Positions 1-13,000 of a stretch of 64,000 nucleotides of DNA are shown here, piece by piece; within the stretch, counting starts at the first letter, position 1; every line of letters begins with the position of its first letter. The notes under the pieces were generated by a model. The model did no database searches. It worked only from the letters and a program-made list of their open reading frames with translations, and was not told the DNA's origin. A program made the position numbers and the translations under genes. The DNA comes from Aquila chrysaetos chrysaetos. Its lineage: Eukaryota > Chordata > Aves > Accipitriformes > Accipitridae. The DNA is taken from positions 14,136,001 through 14,200,000 of the forward strand of contig NC_044029.1 in the NCBI RefSeq assembly GCF_900496995.4. The letters run 5' to 3'.

Positions 1-3000
1 CAGCACCTACACAGTGAATCAGCCACTGCTCTGGAGTCATTAAGTAATTATGGTACTGTGCAAATCCTGATTCTAACAAGTTTTCAATAGCAGTTACTTC
101 ATTTTTGCCTCATATTAGAGAATCAGGTAAAGGACCTCACTGTGGATTGATTCAACAGCTGAAGCAGCAAGCAGGCACGCTCATAAGAAAGTGCTTGAGT
201 AAGAAAGTCTGAACACTCCACAGACTACAAATTAAGGAAAAATGGGTCTGTCTGCAAACATTAACAACAGATATAGCAGCTGTGCAGCATTTCATTTTCA
301 GGTTCTGACAGAAGGTAAACTGAACAAAAGATACAACACAGTAAGGAAACAACTACAGCCCAATAAAGTAAATTCAATTTAGGCAATGGTTGTCCTGAGA
401 GACCTTACAGCCACAAAAGGATTATCTAACTTAAAGCACAGCTCTAAACTAAGAAGAAATATAACTCAATTTAAAAATCTGCACTATGCTGCTTTAATTT
501 CCATCTCCCTCTTCAGAATAGCTGAGGTTTCCCCAGAGCTTATTCACACATCCACTGCCAAACTGTCACTGGCCTCATCAAAGTACCTGCTACATCATTA
601 GTCTGCTTTCAGTGACCAGATACCAGCACATTTGAGTGCTCTGCAAAGCATCAAGCTAACATTACTTGACCAATGTCATCTTCTGCTCCACAGAAGATAC
701 GCTACAACTTCTGGCATCTGAATTTTAATAAAAATATAAAGCTATAACCTTGTATGTCTTCTGTTTGCTGATCCTATGGCTCAAACCTTTTTCCTAAGAC
801 AGTAAAATTTCATGCTAGTCTTAAGAGAATAAAAGTCTTACAAACACCAAGTTTCTAAGTGGGGGAGTGGGGGTGGGGAGAACCCCACCAATATTGTCCA
901 TATTGCGACAAATGAGAAAGCTCGCAACACCACGTACCACATAAGAAAGGTTTCCTGCTTGACAACAGTAAGTTTTTCAAGTTCTGCCTTAGATGCACTG
1001 AAGATTTCTTGAACCACAACATATTTCTGTTACTCATGCAACAATAGTGGGATATCAGTGAAAATACAAGTCTATTCAGTAAAAGCTTGAGGTAGTAACA
1101 CACTATTTCTACTGTGAACTCTTCTGCAAACGAAATCCTTAATGAATAGAAAGCAGAAAGAATATACGGAAATTTCAGAATTATCAGTGAACTGCTTTAC
1201 ATTCAAGCATAATGAAACCTTAACTAAATTCAAAAGAGGCAAAGGCTCCTGTTCACAAAGAAAACCTACGAAGTACACCATATTCAGAAAAGATTATGAT
1301 TCTGTACGTAGTAAATGACAAAGGCTGAAAAAGTTATAATGAAGATTTTAAATCAAGTGCTTAATAAAATGGCACAACAATGCATAGTATGGGAGTCTCT
1401 GTGCCCCCAAATTTACCTAGCAGAAGGTGCAGCAAGACACTGCCCACACCACAGAATATATATACATCTAAAATATTCTGCTATATCTGTGCCAACAAAC
1501 TACCTGAAGGATGCAAAGCAAATTTTAACACACCATATTTTAAATCTCTTTGCTGGTCCTGGCAAAAAAAACCCCAAACCCAAAACAAACAAACAAAAAC
1601 CCTCAACAGCAAAGACACACCCCACCTCCCAACACCACAGCATTTACAACATTATTGTTTAGTAGTAGCTACACTGCTACTTAAACACCTCTAGTTGCTG
1701 AACTAGCTTTAACTTCAAGAGCAAGGGCACAGGCAAGTGAAAAATAACTTCTCTGGCAGTCCATGTGTCAATTGGTAATTTGAGAAAGATCTAACAGCCC
1801 ATGTGCTGAAGATACTTTGAACTCCAGGAGCATAAAACAAAAGTTGTTACTGTCTTTAGACCAGCTGCAATAATAGCCTATACAATGACATACTGAACTT
1901 GGAAGTTTGTACTTCTCCCCATATACAACTTTTTACCTCATTTTCTAACATGGTTTTCTGTTATAAGGGTTGAGTCCAGAGTTGGTTCTCTGAAATAAGG
2001 AAAACAAACTGCCATTTGCTAAGCAACAAAAAGAGAAAATATACTTGTTTACACGCATAAAGTCAAAAGCACTGAAAAACGAAAAGACCTTACTGCCAAG
2101 TTACTTGCAGAAAAAACTGGCAACTCTAAGAAAGGGCAAAAAAATGAAGCTCATGCTGTTCTAGTGCAGAAGGTCATTAATAAAGAATGAGTCATGACTC
2201 CAGAACTCAACAACATTAACTTAAGTTTTCTAGAACCGAGTTAACCATATAGAGAAAAACACTGAAAAGAACCTTCTGATATACAAAACGGTAAGAAAAA
2301 AACAAATAGGACAAAAATCCAAGTAAAGTAGTACATACAGTTATATGAGGTTACCAAATTTGTAATTCATATCCCATTAATGTATGGAGCAGAGACAATA
2401 CGAAACAGCAGAGTTGTGAATCCATTGATATTAATGATGTCCGGGAAATAAAAAAAAAAGTTATAGAGAAGGGGAAGGCAAACAGTAAAAATATAATAGA
2501 AACCACAACCTTATACAGTTTGCTGAAACAGGATTGCATGAAAGCTGAGACAATGCAGGCTATCCCAGATGCTTAATATATTGCCATGTGCATTCCACTG
2601 GAATTACTTTGTGTAATATTTTGCAGAAAAGAACATATACAGTAAAATACATTACTTCCATGTGACAAGATCTGCCAAATGAGACTAAAGGACCCCAAAA
2701 ACTAATGCCTACTACTCTTTCAGAAATCTACACCTGAAACACCTCATTACAACACTGCACAGCCAGAAGGAAAAGTGTAATTAAATTAGGACACCCATAG
2801 CTTGGAAACACACCAAAGTGCAAAATGTTTTAAGTGAGAATACTGGTTCTGTACCAACTTACACAGTGTTTATTCCATCTGGAATGAAGTTTCACTAGTT
2901 GTGAGCCCTTCTAAAATCCTGCTGCCATCCAAAGGAACAATTTGTGATCCAGTGTGCTCCCCAGACCAATAGAAAACTAACCCAGCCAAAAATAAGTACA

Positions 3001-4777
3001 CACAGTTTTATGTATTATCTCAGCTTGTTAAATCAAATCACGGAGAGATCAAATGAGTACAGTATCCAAGCAAGCAGAAGTGCAACACACAGGTGGGGAG
3101 ATCTAGAGAAGGATGGAACTGCTCCTACCAAGAGCAGTGAAACTTCAAACCAGCCCAGCCACTTCACGAAGTCTGAGAAAACACAACTATCATATTTCCT
3201 CTACATCAAAGGAGACATGGCAAAGAATGCTACTGAATTAGAAGTTGCGTTAACAAGTTACATTAGCATTGTGGATGTGGAATAACTGAAACGAAGTTTT
3301 GCAACATCTTAGAGATTTAGTCTCAGGCAAACACTTTTTTTTTTTTAAAGGAACAACAAATACGCAGCAAATTTACAAACAACTAATCCACAATAGCTTT
3401 AGCCTCTCATATAAACTAGGATAATATAGCTGCTTTCAGGAGAACCTTCCCAAAGAGGATCCTGATAAAAACCTACCTGGAAAAAAAACAATAAACTGCA
3501 AAATGAAAATATTTACCATCATCCAATAAACTGCCGGATTGAGCTTAAAATGGACAAAACTAGAAGAGTAACTTTTCCCTGTATACATAAAAACTAGATG
3601 TGCACAGCTAGAAACACCTGGGAAGACAGTATGGCCATCTTTACATTTACAGCACCTAACAGCAGTAAAGAACTTAAAAGTTGTAATAACTCCAGCTGAA
3701 CAAAGTGCCTGCTCCACCAGTTCTGGTTGAAATGGATATGGTAAACTGGCAGAAGCAAGATCTCTACTGAATTTTCCTGCCAGCTAAATGCACTCCTCAG
3801 CACCCTCCGAGAAGCACAGACATGGCTAATTACATATGTTCTCTTATGCCGAGATCAGCATGAGCTGAAATAATCATTCGCTGCCATATGCTGGAAAGGT
3901 GAAACCGAAGACTATCACACTCTAACCCTGGCTACATGCAGTCAGACACTACACTGAGATTTTAAACTCTAGATAAAGGATCCACGTGCTCGGGAGCCCA
4001 GCATTGAAAAGCAACACTTTTAGAAGACAGAGTCACGGAATAAAAATATTTCTACAATAAAACCATACGGACACAACTCGGATCCGTTGGTGGGGGAGGA
4101 GGGAGGCAGAGATGGTCGCCAATACCTTCCCTCCCGTGACCTCAAACCAGAACAGACACTGGAATCCTTGTCAAGCTCTACCGTTTCATTCAACAACACT
4201 CGGCAAGGATCGGCGGGGCGTAAAAACCTTTACATTACCAAATGACCCGACTGACAAGGCTTTGTATCCACCCCGGGGCAGGTCCCCGCTCACTACTAGC
4301 GTGCAGGCCAAGAAAAAAGGCCAGGAACGTCTACGAGCACCCCCGGGACACGCGGCCACGTAGACGGGACGAGTCTCGTTCCTCCACCTCAGCCTCAGAG
4401 CCTGCTCTACGGAGGCCAACCCCCGGCCCCGGGGCCGCCCGCCTACCGGCGGAGAGCGGCCTCTTCCTCCACCGGGGCCGGCTCTCCCCGCAGCCCCGGA
4501 CAGGGCCCAAGTCCCACCCGCTGGCCGCGACCCCCTCCTCCCCTCAGGGCGGCGCAGAGGGCCCACGGCCTCCCAAAGGGCGGGAGGGCCCGTGTCCGGA
4601 GGGGCGGGCCCGGGCCCCGTGAGGAGACCCCGCGGGGAGGAAGGGGGCCCCCGGCCGGCCACGCAGGGGCCCGGCCCCAAGCGGGGCGACCCCAGCGGCG
4701 GGGGGAACCCCCGAAGAGGAGAGGACGGCAGCCGGCGCCACCCGCGCGGAGACGCGGGCCCAGCCCGCCCCCGTTAC
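1..4777 (-). other. TBC1D15: TBC1D15 first intron (partial)
   Basis: This stretch lies downstream of the exon 1 donor (minus-strand GGCAAG|GTAACG at 4778/4777) and runs off the left edge, so it is read as part of intron 1. I looked on the minus strand for the second coding exon, which in mammals continues with a conserved segment around YEQEGVYIHSSCGK, and did not find it, so it should lie to the left of position 1. The sequence is AT-rich with no recognisable interspersed repeat. The short open frames in it look like chance, apart from an open minus-strand frame at 1-115 noted separately. Confidence 0.55.
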
Positions 4778-4801
4778 CTTGCCGCTCGGAGGCGCCGCCA
4801 T
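4778..4801 (-). CDS. TBC1D15: TBC1D15 coding exon 1 (MAAPPSGK)
   Basis: Twenty-four bases encode MAAPPSGK and end in a consensus donor (AAG|GTAACG) in phase 0. The start codon has A at -3 and G at +4. Human TBC1D15 begins with a similar Ala/Gly-rich peptide ending in SGK at a splice junction. TBC1D15 is a TBC-domain GTPase-activating protein that acts on Rab7 and is recruited to mitochondria by FIS1, with roles in mitophagy and mitochondria-lysosome contacts. The call rests on three things: the SGK ending at the junction, the CpG-island promoter, and the neighbours, since RAB21 lies next upstream in the same orientation as in human. No TBC domain falls inside the window, so another gene starting with a short MAAP exon cannot be excluded from this sequence alone. 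Confidence 0.65.
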
Positions 4802-4822
4802 GTTGCCTACGAGTGTTTATGA

Positions 4823-4843
4823 TGACGTTGCGCTCTTCACGTG
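4823..4843 (-). promoter_or_regulatory. CRE half-site and CACGTG E-box upstream of TBC1D15
   Basis: TGACGT lies at 4823-4828 and the palindrome CACGTG at 4838-4843, in the context TCACGTGC. Both are within 45 bases of the start codon, so they lie in the 5' UTR or core promoter. CREB/ATF factors bind the first motif. bHLH factors such as USF, MYC or the MiT/TFE family bind the second. The sites are read directly from sequence; occupancy is inference. Confidence 0.5.
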
Positions 4844-5018
4844 CTTCCCCGCCGCTCCACAACAACCCCCGTCAGCCCCTACGCGGCCGCGCGGGCGGCG
4901 CAGGCGCACTCGGGCGGGACACGCCCCCACCTCCCGGCCGGGGAAAGGCGCCACGGCCACAGGGCCGGGCCCAGCTGGGGGGCGGGGCTCCGGCCACGGG
5001 AGGGGCGGGGCGAAGGAG

Positions 5019-5045
5019 CCCCCCCCCCCCCCCCCCCCCCCCCCC
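5019..5045. repeat. C27 homopolymer (G27 on the sense strand of TBC1D15)
   Basis: Twenty-seven consecutive C bases inside the CpG island. On the minus strand this is G27, able to form G-quadruplexes. Such runs are prone to length variation and to assembly error. Confidence 0.9.
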
Positions 5046-5320
5046 GCCGCGCGGGGGCTTCCGCGAGCGGCGGCCTCTCCTCTTCACAGGCCGCCGGCAG
5101 GAAAGAGGAGAAAATGGCGGGTTCGTTTCTCGGTTTGGTTTTTTTTGTTTTTTAATCCAGAGGCTGCGCTCCTTTCGCTCGTTTCGAATCCCTCGCACAC
5201 AGCTCCCTGCGAGATTGGCCGGCGCCCAGCCGCGGGGAAGCGGCTTGCCCGCGGGCCGGGCGGGTAGGCCCCGCGGCCTGTCCCTCATTCCCCCCCCTCG
5301 CAGAGGTTTATAAGAGAATT

Positions 5321-6396
5321 GTGGGGGTTAAGTAGGCGGTGAAGGACAACGCAGCAGTACAACGTTTATCCAGCAGGGGCACTACGGAACGGCCAAGGCA
5401 CCTGCCCTGGCGCCCGGGACGCCAGCCGGCCTCCACAGCGAGGAGAGCAAGAGAGAGCCGGCTGGAGCGTGTGAGCATGGCAGTAAGGAGAAAACAGGGG
5501 GTGTTTCTTTCATCACGCTTAAAGCTTTTTCTCAGCCACCCGAGATTGTAATTACAATTTGAGGACTGTTGAAAATGCGATACGGAACAGTGTATGCTCT
5601 CTAGGCGTTTTCTTTCTCTTCCTGCTGTTGCACAGTGTAAATAGCAAGGAAATACTGGCCCCTATGCATCATTAAGCTACCCTAATACTCATAGACCAGA
5701 TTTTTACTCTTAGTGAAAAATACACAGCTTTCGAGATGATGGATGAACACATTCATCCCAGGATAAAGCCAAATGTTAATTACAATCTCATGGATGTTAG
5801 CAAATTTTCAGTATTCATATGTGTGCAGATTTATAAAGTCTGAAAGAATTGTTCTCCAGATGTCAACAGGTTGCAGTTGGTCTTCATTACCTGGAAAAAG
5901 TATATAATGCATGGTATTACGTAAAAAAAAAAAAATAATTAGCTTTCACTTAATGTCTGCAACATTTGATCCTGGTGAAAGCCATAAATAAAGATGGTTT
6001 TTAAGACATTTGTTATAAATGGACACCTTATAAAATACTTTGAGCAAACAGTATGTCCCCAAGTATTGTTTAATTGAAACAGATGAAGGATATGCTCACA
6101 GGGAAGTGATTTTCTACTCTAAAGGAGCAAAGGTAATTTGGGGGTTTTTGTTTGGTCTCTGTCTAAAACCACATTATAATTTGCTTCTGACTTCTCAAAC
6201 TCTTGAAATTATCTCTCAGTCCCATGGACCAATTTACTCCATGAGATACATGACCACCATCTAGCTAGTTGCCCAATCTACTAGAAATCCCTCTTGGCCC
6301 CTTCTCCCTTGTTCTTTTGCAAACTATCATTGCATAACAATGAGTATTTCATGAATCAAGATGGAGAGCAAAATGACTTTTTGCTATCAGGTTGCA
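5321..6396. other. Intergenic sequence, nothing recognised
   Basis: AT-rich sequence upstream of the TBC1D15 promoter island. It contains a short A-run near 5923-5936 and no splice-bounded open frame or repeat that I can name. Confidence 0.5.
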
Positions 6397-7090
6397 GGAT
6401 CACAGAAAGGTTGAGGTTGGCAGGAACCTTTAAAGACCATCTAGTCTAACCCTCCTTTCCGGAGCAGAGCACAGATCAGATTGCTCAAGGCCTGGTCCAG
6501 TTTGAGTTTTGAGTATCTCCAAGGATAGAGACAATGCAACCTCCTCAGTCAAGCTGTTCCAGTGTTTGGCCACCTTTGGAGTGAAAAAGATTTTGCTTAA
6601 GCTTAAATGGAATTTCTTGTATTTCAGTTTGTGTCCATTTTGTCTTGTCCTTTCACTGGACACCTCTGAAGAGACCAGCTCCACCTTCTTTACTCCCTCT
6701 CATAATGTAGTTTTAAATGTTGACAAGATCCTCTGAGCCTTCTCGAGACTGAACAGTCCCAGCTCTGTCAGTCTCTTTGTATGATAGATGGTCCAGTCTC
6801 CTAATCATCTTTGATAGCCCTTCACAGGCCTTGCTTCAGGATGTCAATGTCTCTGTTGTACTGGGGAGCCCAGCACTACACCCAGCACTCCAAAGTCTCT
6901 CACCCAGGCTGAAAGGAAGGATCACCTCCCTCAGCCTGCTGGCAATGCTCTTCCTGATGCAGCCCAGGATGCCGCTGGCCTTCTTTGCAGGCTCATCACC
7001 AACTTGTTGTGCACCACAACACTCAGATCCTTCTGTACAGAGCTGCTTTCCAGCCAGTCAGTCCCCAGCCTGTAACAGTCCATTACATTA
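6397..7090 (-). mobile_element. CR1 LINE, 3' portion, minus orientation
   Basis: The block begins with a degraded form of the inverted CR1 3' terminus (ATCACAGAAAGGTTGAGGTTGG) and continues with typical inverted CR1 phrases: AACCTTTAAAGACCATCTAG, a GCCTGGTCCAG-like stretch, and GCAGCCCAGGATGCCGCTGGCC. It is the 3' region of a 5'-truncated avian CR1 retrotransposon. Divergence from typical young copies is considerable and the open frames are broken, so it is inactive. Both boundaries are judged by eye. Confidence 0.85.
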
Positions 7091-10000
7091 TTTCAGCTTA
7101 CAAACCTGAATGATTCACAACACCAAATTCCATAGGCTGACATAGCACTAGCAGGTTCCTCTCCCTTCTCCATAAGCCCATTAAGAAAACAATGGAGCAG
7201 TCTGTAGCTCCATGCAAAAGTCCAACCTTTCATTCACTACACAGGTGAGAATCTAAGGAGAGTATCTTCAGCTTGGTGGCTCAGTCTTCATTGGATTTTA
7301 AGTAGCCATCTGCTGTAATAAGGAATCTTCTGTCACATGAAGGTAATCACAGCACCCCAGCCAGCAGCGAGTGCACAGCCAGAAAGCCTTCCTAGCTTTC
7401 CTGTGGCTTCTGTTGCTGTCACAGCTGCAACTATAGCTATTATGGCTATGCCAAGACCTGCAGCAGCTGCTATTGTTGTTGTTCACACAGCTATTTCAGC
7501 AGAGTTCCAAGATCCACTCCTGTATTCAGAAGTGTCAGCTGCCCACATGCTCAACCACATGAAAACCTGGCCTGCACAAGACAAGTGCGGATTCTGTCAA
7601 GTCCTTCCATCACAGGCTTAATTTGTACAAACAAAACCCCTGCAGAAATAAAAGAAAAATAGAAATAAACAGTGCCAAAAATATCTTTTCCTTTGACCTT
7701 TTTTTCTGCTCACAGGAAACAGATATATTCCAAGACTTGCTTTGACAGATGCATCCCACAGTTTTTCCAGGTTACTCCAGTTTGTCACAGATCACGAACA
7801 GCCAGTAAATGGGGTGCCGTCTTGGACTCTGGGTGCAGCAGGACACCCAGGAGAAAGCTGCAGACCAGGCTTCTTGAGTTCTTCATAGTCTAAGAGTTAC
7901 TAGTCCTTAGCATTAATTATATTATAGACAATAAAGTAGATATCCCAGGATTTAGCTGTCACATGCTCTTGTTTTCCACATACTAGAGGAAAAGGTAAAA
8001 AAAGAATCCTCTCATCCTGCTCCACAATTAGGAGAACAGAAGGGAGAGCAGGCTCTGGCTACATCCATTCAAGTCAACGAGTAAGCCTGGGGTACTGACT
8101 TACAGTCAGCCTTGCTGTTTAATCATTAGCATGCTCTTTTATATAACTTATCACCCATACCGTTTAAGGCTTCTCAGACTAATACCTAGACACAGCATGG
8201 GGAACAGCACAGCCACTCCAAGCAGGGAGTACATAAATATGACTTAAAGGGCAGAAGAGGACTTGACCACCTGGATGAAAGCTGTACTGTGCCATTTGCT
8301 TTCGAGGCCAGAGCACCTTATGCACCCTGGCCTAATTTATTTGCCAGCAAAAACATAGCCTCTGGGACCAGTTAGGATCTTCTCTACTCACTGTCTCTAC
8401 CTCAATGTAGAAACTGAGAAGTGAAGATACAATAGCCTTTCTAACCTGTTCCTCTAAGAAAACACAAAAACCCCTAACCTGCACAAGTAGAGCACATGGG
8501 TGTAGTAGTGTTCCACGCCTGGCTGCCTTCTGCCACAAGGTTAGACAAGGAGAGGGACAAAGAAATTAAGTATGCACTGACTGAAATTAAAAGGAAGGAA
8601 ATCCCATTCCCCAGCAGCATTTATTTGTATTTAGAGTGTGAAGGCATAGAGACATAACAGGACATGAGGGCAGTACACTGGATAATGAGCTTTCTTCAAG
8701 TATTTGCACTCTGTCACACTTAGTAAATCCATAACCACAGCTGTGAGTTCCTGTTTGTGAACCTGGTATTTTTTATCTATACATATCAAGCATTCATAGA
8801 ATTCCAGAATATGAAACAACCCAAAACATACAAGATTTGTCATAAGAAAACATTACAGTTGGTACAACTGATCACAAGTTTACAATAGCTTTCTTCTCTC
8901 AGTGGGACAAGAAACTTTTTTAAAATATAAAAGCAGAGCAGATAACCAACATGAAATGCTCAGCATTTGTCATGCAAGGAGAGATTGATGATTGCATCAG
9001 CCTCCACAGAGGCTAGTTGGAAGCTATCCGAGAGTGATGACTAAACAGAAACTGATCCGTTGTTTGCCGATTGGCAGAGACTAGTATTGCCAGAGCTAGG
9101 AATGCAGAAAGCAAAGACAAATAGTAGTAACCCCATTGCTTCTACATATGCATTACAACACCACCAACAGGCAACATTTCCTGGAAAGAGCAGGAAACTA
9201 ACGGAACAATTGTTTTAGGGTGGGGGTAGGCAATGCTGTATTTCATCCCAGCCATTCAAAAAGCAATGCTAAGGATGGGTCTGTGTTACTAACACAATAC
9301 TTCCTTCCTTCTCTTAACTTGCCATCATAATCCACTTCAGAGATAGCTCCATCTCCCATACAAGCAAGCTGAAATCCCTAAGTCCCTGAAAAAGAATCTG
9401 TGTCCCATGATGCCAAGCACTGCAGTATCCACATACTGAAAGAATGGTCAAGATGCCTTGCAGGCTCCCATCAAAGTACAATTCAGTGTCATTTTAAGCC
9501 TCAAACCAACTTCTCTAACCAGTATGGGCACATCTTACAGTTGATTGTTTTGCAATTACTCTATGTTACAAAACAATGGGAAAGTAGACTGGCAATCGGA
9601 GGTGCATTGGATACTCTGCTGCCTCTTGCTATTTGAAACATTCACCACAGGAGTCAGATTGCAGGGTGTAACTACAGGCAGGACGCTTGCTCTTCACCAT
9701 TTAATATAGCCCCTTTAATGAGATGCTGACAGACTTTGGAAACACTAGATCTGTGAAGGAACTACGTTTACTCTAAAAAGCTCTTAAGATTTCAGTTTCC
9801 TGACCAAAAAATTCTCACCAAATAGAAAATACACTTTCTGACACAAAGACAGTAGGATATAGCTACTGACTTTTTAAAAGTGCCAGCAAAAGGGCTAAGA
9901 ACAGCCAAAGCAGGAACTGTGCAAAATCCTCTTACCTTGCCCTGCTTTTTCCTGTTGCTTGCTCTTTTCACTCACTATGTCCATCCAGTTCAAATCCACT

Positions 10001-13000
10001 GCATCAGCTGAACAGCACTTTTCACTAGGGAAGTGTGCACAAACATTCATTGTGGTGGCAGGACATCAGTAGGATACAAACACATAACAGGCAGAAAATT
10101 CCCAGTCTTGAGCCTCCCATGTTTGACTTGTTTTTGCTCCTCCCTTAGTTAGCATACAGGCGGCGTGCCTGAGGCTATCATTAAACTGGCTAATGTGGTT
10201 CAACAGCAACTGCTCCTTCCTCATGAACTGTTCTGGGCTGCCAGGGACCAGTTTTGAGAATCAAAGCTGCATTTTTATGGGTCCCTGCTCACACTAGTCT
10301 CTGGGGTATATGTTAGCATAAGGTAGAGCAACCTCGCTGAGCCTGGTTTGGCATCTTAAAGCCATCTTTCATCACATCATACTCAGATAGGTTCAGAAAT
10401 TTGTAACAAAAAAACCCCCTGCGGTCTCAGTTTTTACCAAATCTCTTTGTAAGCTAGGCCACTGCCCCCCAACCTCCAGTAATTTCAGGGCCACTTTTAT
10501 TACAGACTGTTCATCAAGTTTCAAATTCTGTGACTTACTAAAATTGTAAGAGATCACAATTTTCAGATATGACTGTAGCAAGAATTTCCAGCTGTTTTCT
10601 TGTATCAATTTTCAGTACACATTTTTCCCCCTTTCTATTGATCCATTTCCACTTACATGCATTTTCACTTTTAATATCAGGCATTGATAGAATAGCAGAC
10701 ATGCTAAAGAAGTTCTTGTTTCCCTAGTCGATTGATCACTTGGAATTAATTTATCACAGAAGTATCTTCATGTAAATGCACTGATACATAAAATACTCTT
10801 AAGACATATTTAAGAATTCCAGCTGCAGCAATGCACTGGGAAAGTTAAGGTTTGTGAAGCCTCTGCTAGAAAGTATTTTAATATTTTTTTCAAAATTTCT
10901 TTTATCCAGAAATGCCATATAGAATATTCCTACAGCATTTGACAATGCCAAGTTACCCGATATTAAAAATGCTACGTCCTTTTCAGTGTTGGCTTTTGCC
11001 CTGCTAACATTTTCTCTGGGTTCAAAGAAAAGTATTCTATTTGATTGAGCCTGATAAGTTCAGTGAGCTTATCGGATGAGAAAATCCAGTAAGACAATCA
11101 TCATCATGCCTGTATGATCAAATAACTAAAGATTTAAGTACTGTCAGTGCTATCAAGTGCTTTCCTCTTCTCTTTCCACTAAGAAAAGCCTGATTAGGCA
11201 GTTTCCTGTTCTGAAAAAGAGAAACTACTTGTTCTCTTCCACTAAGAGTCCCAAATTTGTTGACCTTTCAGAACGGAGTAATGGTTAACTTGAAAAAGGG
11301 TCTGCAATTTAACAGTTTCAACAGCTCAAAAGAGATCTGTTACATGAGTTTGGATCTGTCACAGGATATCAACTACTTGGCAACAGGTGAGAAAGTAGTC
11401 CTTGCTCTCTCCAATCCTCTCAACTTGGATCTCTTCTAAGACACTTCCAATATCCGGGAAACAGGAGTCAGGTACCAGAGGTAGCAAGGACTCACCATTA
11501 AACTTCCAATATTCTCTCTTCGCTGGTTTGGAGGCAAGATATGACCAACTGTTGGGGAAGACTGTTGCAAAACAGCTACTCATCATCCTTTGTTGTCATA
11601 CTTTCAAATTGCATTGCTTCTGGGTGACCTACAATGAAGTACTAAAATCCCTTGCAAGAGATCAGTGAGACTAGATACACTGAAAAAAATGACGTGTCAA
11701 GAAATAAGAACAGCTCATCTTGAGAAAAAACAACATTCTCAAACCAAGAGGAACTGGGTATTACTGCTGTAGTACCTATCCCTGTCTGGAAGAGCTAGAG
11801 AAGCAAGCAGAGAACATGTATGTTTCCTTTCTTGTACAGGGAGATCTCCAGCACCAAAAGTTTCCTGTAGTAATAATTCATTAACAACAAGGATCAGTGC
11901 AGCCGACAAGCAGGAAGAGAGGGACAGGAGCCCTCTTTTCACACTCTGCAGCTGCACCAGGTCATGCTGCTTGCCCGAGTGCACAAAGCAGTGGAAATAG
12001 ATGGAAACAATTATTTTTGCAGTCTATCTTTCAACATCCTGGTATTGAATAAATACCATCAAAGCTCCAAACTGTCCAGTGGAATGAGTATGCAGCTCCT
12101 CCCTAGTCACAGACATTATTTTGAGGCTGTAGAATACGCCAATCAATTGAAGGTTTTGGCTAAGGTTGGTAAACTTAAGTCTTTGGAAAAAATTAAGAAT
12201 CAAAAAAGATCAGCTTGAAATAAGTTTTCATTTTGGAATTAGAGCAATTTATCATTTTAATCAGATTACAGTAAAACTTTCTGCAAGCTAAAATATTTTC
12301 AGTTATCTTGGACAGAAAAATCTTTGTCATAATGGTGACAGTTTCATAGATTCTCACTTTTCAAGCCACCTCAAGACAAGAAACATTCCAGATTTTCCTC
12401 AACTCTCAAAACCATTTCTCCATCTCATTCTGCTCAATGCAGTGGCCAATGACAGCTCCAAAAACACAATAACAATGTATACTCTTCCCTCTTATTTGAT
12501 AGAAAAAGCATAAATTCGATAGACAGGTACTGAGATGCACAGGTTTGTCCTAAATAGAGGAAAAAATCCTGGCATTGAGCAGAATCACCCAAAGAGTAGC
12601 ATGAGCAACAGTGCCCAGCACAGTTAAAAGAGAGCTAGTTTGGGGGCTTTCTTGAGCTTGTGCAGCAGCTAGTGCCAAAGATCTCGGTCTTCATCTGCAA
12701 CTCCTCAACACAACTGTGGTAAAAGTTATCCTCACTACAAGATACATTTCCTGACTTCCTAAGCTTTGATGCAAACTAAGATTAACAAAGCCAGTTAACT
12801 GTAAACTCACAAATTAGCATATTCTAATCAAGTTTTAAGTAGGTTAGAATTGTGTCTGAAAGCCAGTTCAAAGTTAGTTATATTCTCTTTAGTGAAGCAA
12901 AAATGGTATTTCACAGAAGGAAAAACAACCTAGGAAGTAATCTTAGAAAAGTCTTGAATTAGACAACTAACACTGCTAAGAGATGCCAGCAACTCCACCA

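Larger units (their letters stand above)
4250..5320 (-). promoter_or_regulatory. TBC1D15: CpG island promoter of TBC1D15
   Basis: This is a sharply GC- and CpG-rich block with many GC boxes (GGGGCGGGG, for example near 5001-5010) in an otherwise AT-rich region. It spans the first coding exon and the start of intron 1. No TATA box is seen. A CRE half site and an E-box lie just upstream of the start codon, and a 27-base C run sits about 220 bases upstream. The many long open frames here on both strands are a result of high GC content and are not called as genes. Confidence 0.8.

Noticed and set aside
4186-5313. Many long open frames on both strands around the TBC1D15 promoter (up to 166 codons)
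   Set aside because: They lie in very GC-rich, stop-poor sequence, overlap one another in several frames, and show Pro/Arg/Gly composition without any domain.
6430-7109. Open frames on both strands at 6.4-7.1 kb
   Set aside because: Explained by the CR1 element at 6397-7090.
7298-7621. Ala/Val-rich plus frame and Ser/Asn/Cys-rich minus frame
   Set aside because: Both come from a low-complexity GCT/GTT-rich patch; no splice sites or motifs.
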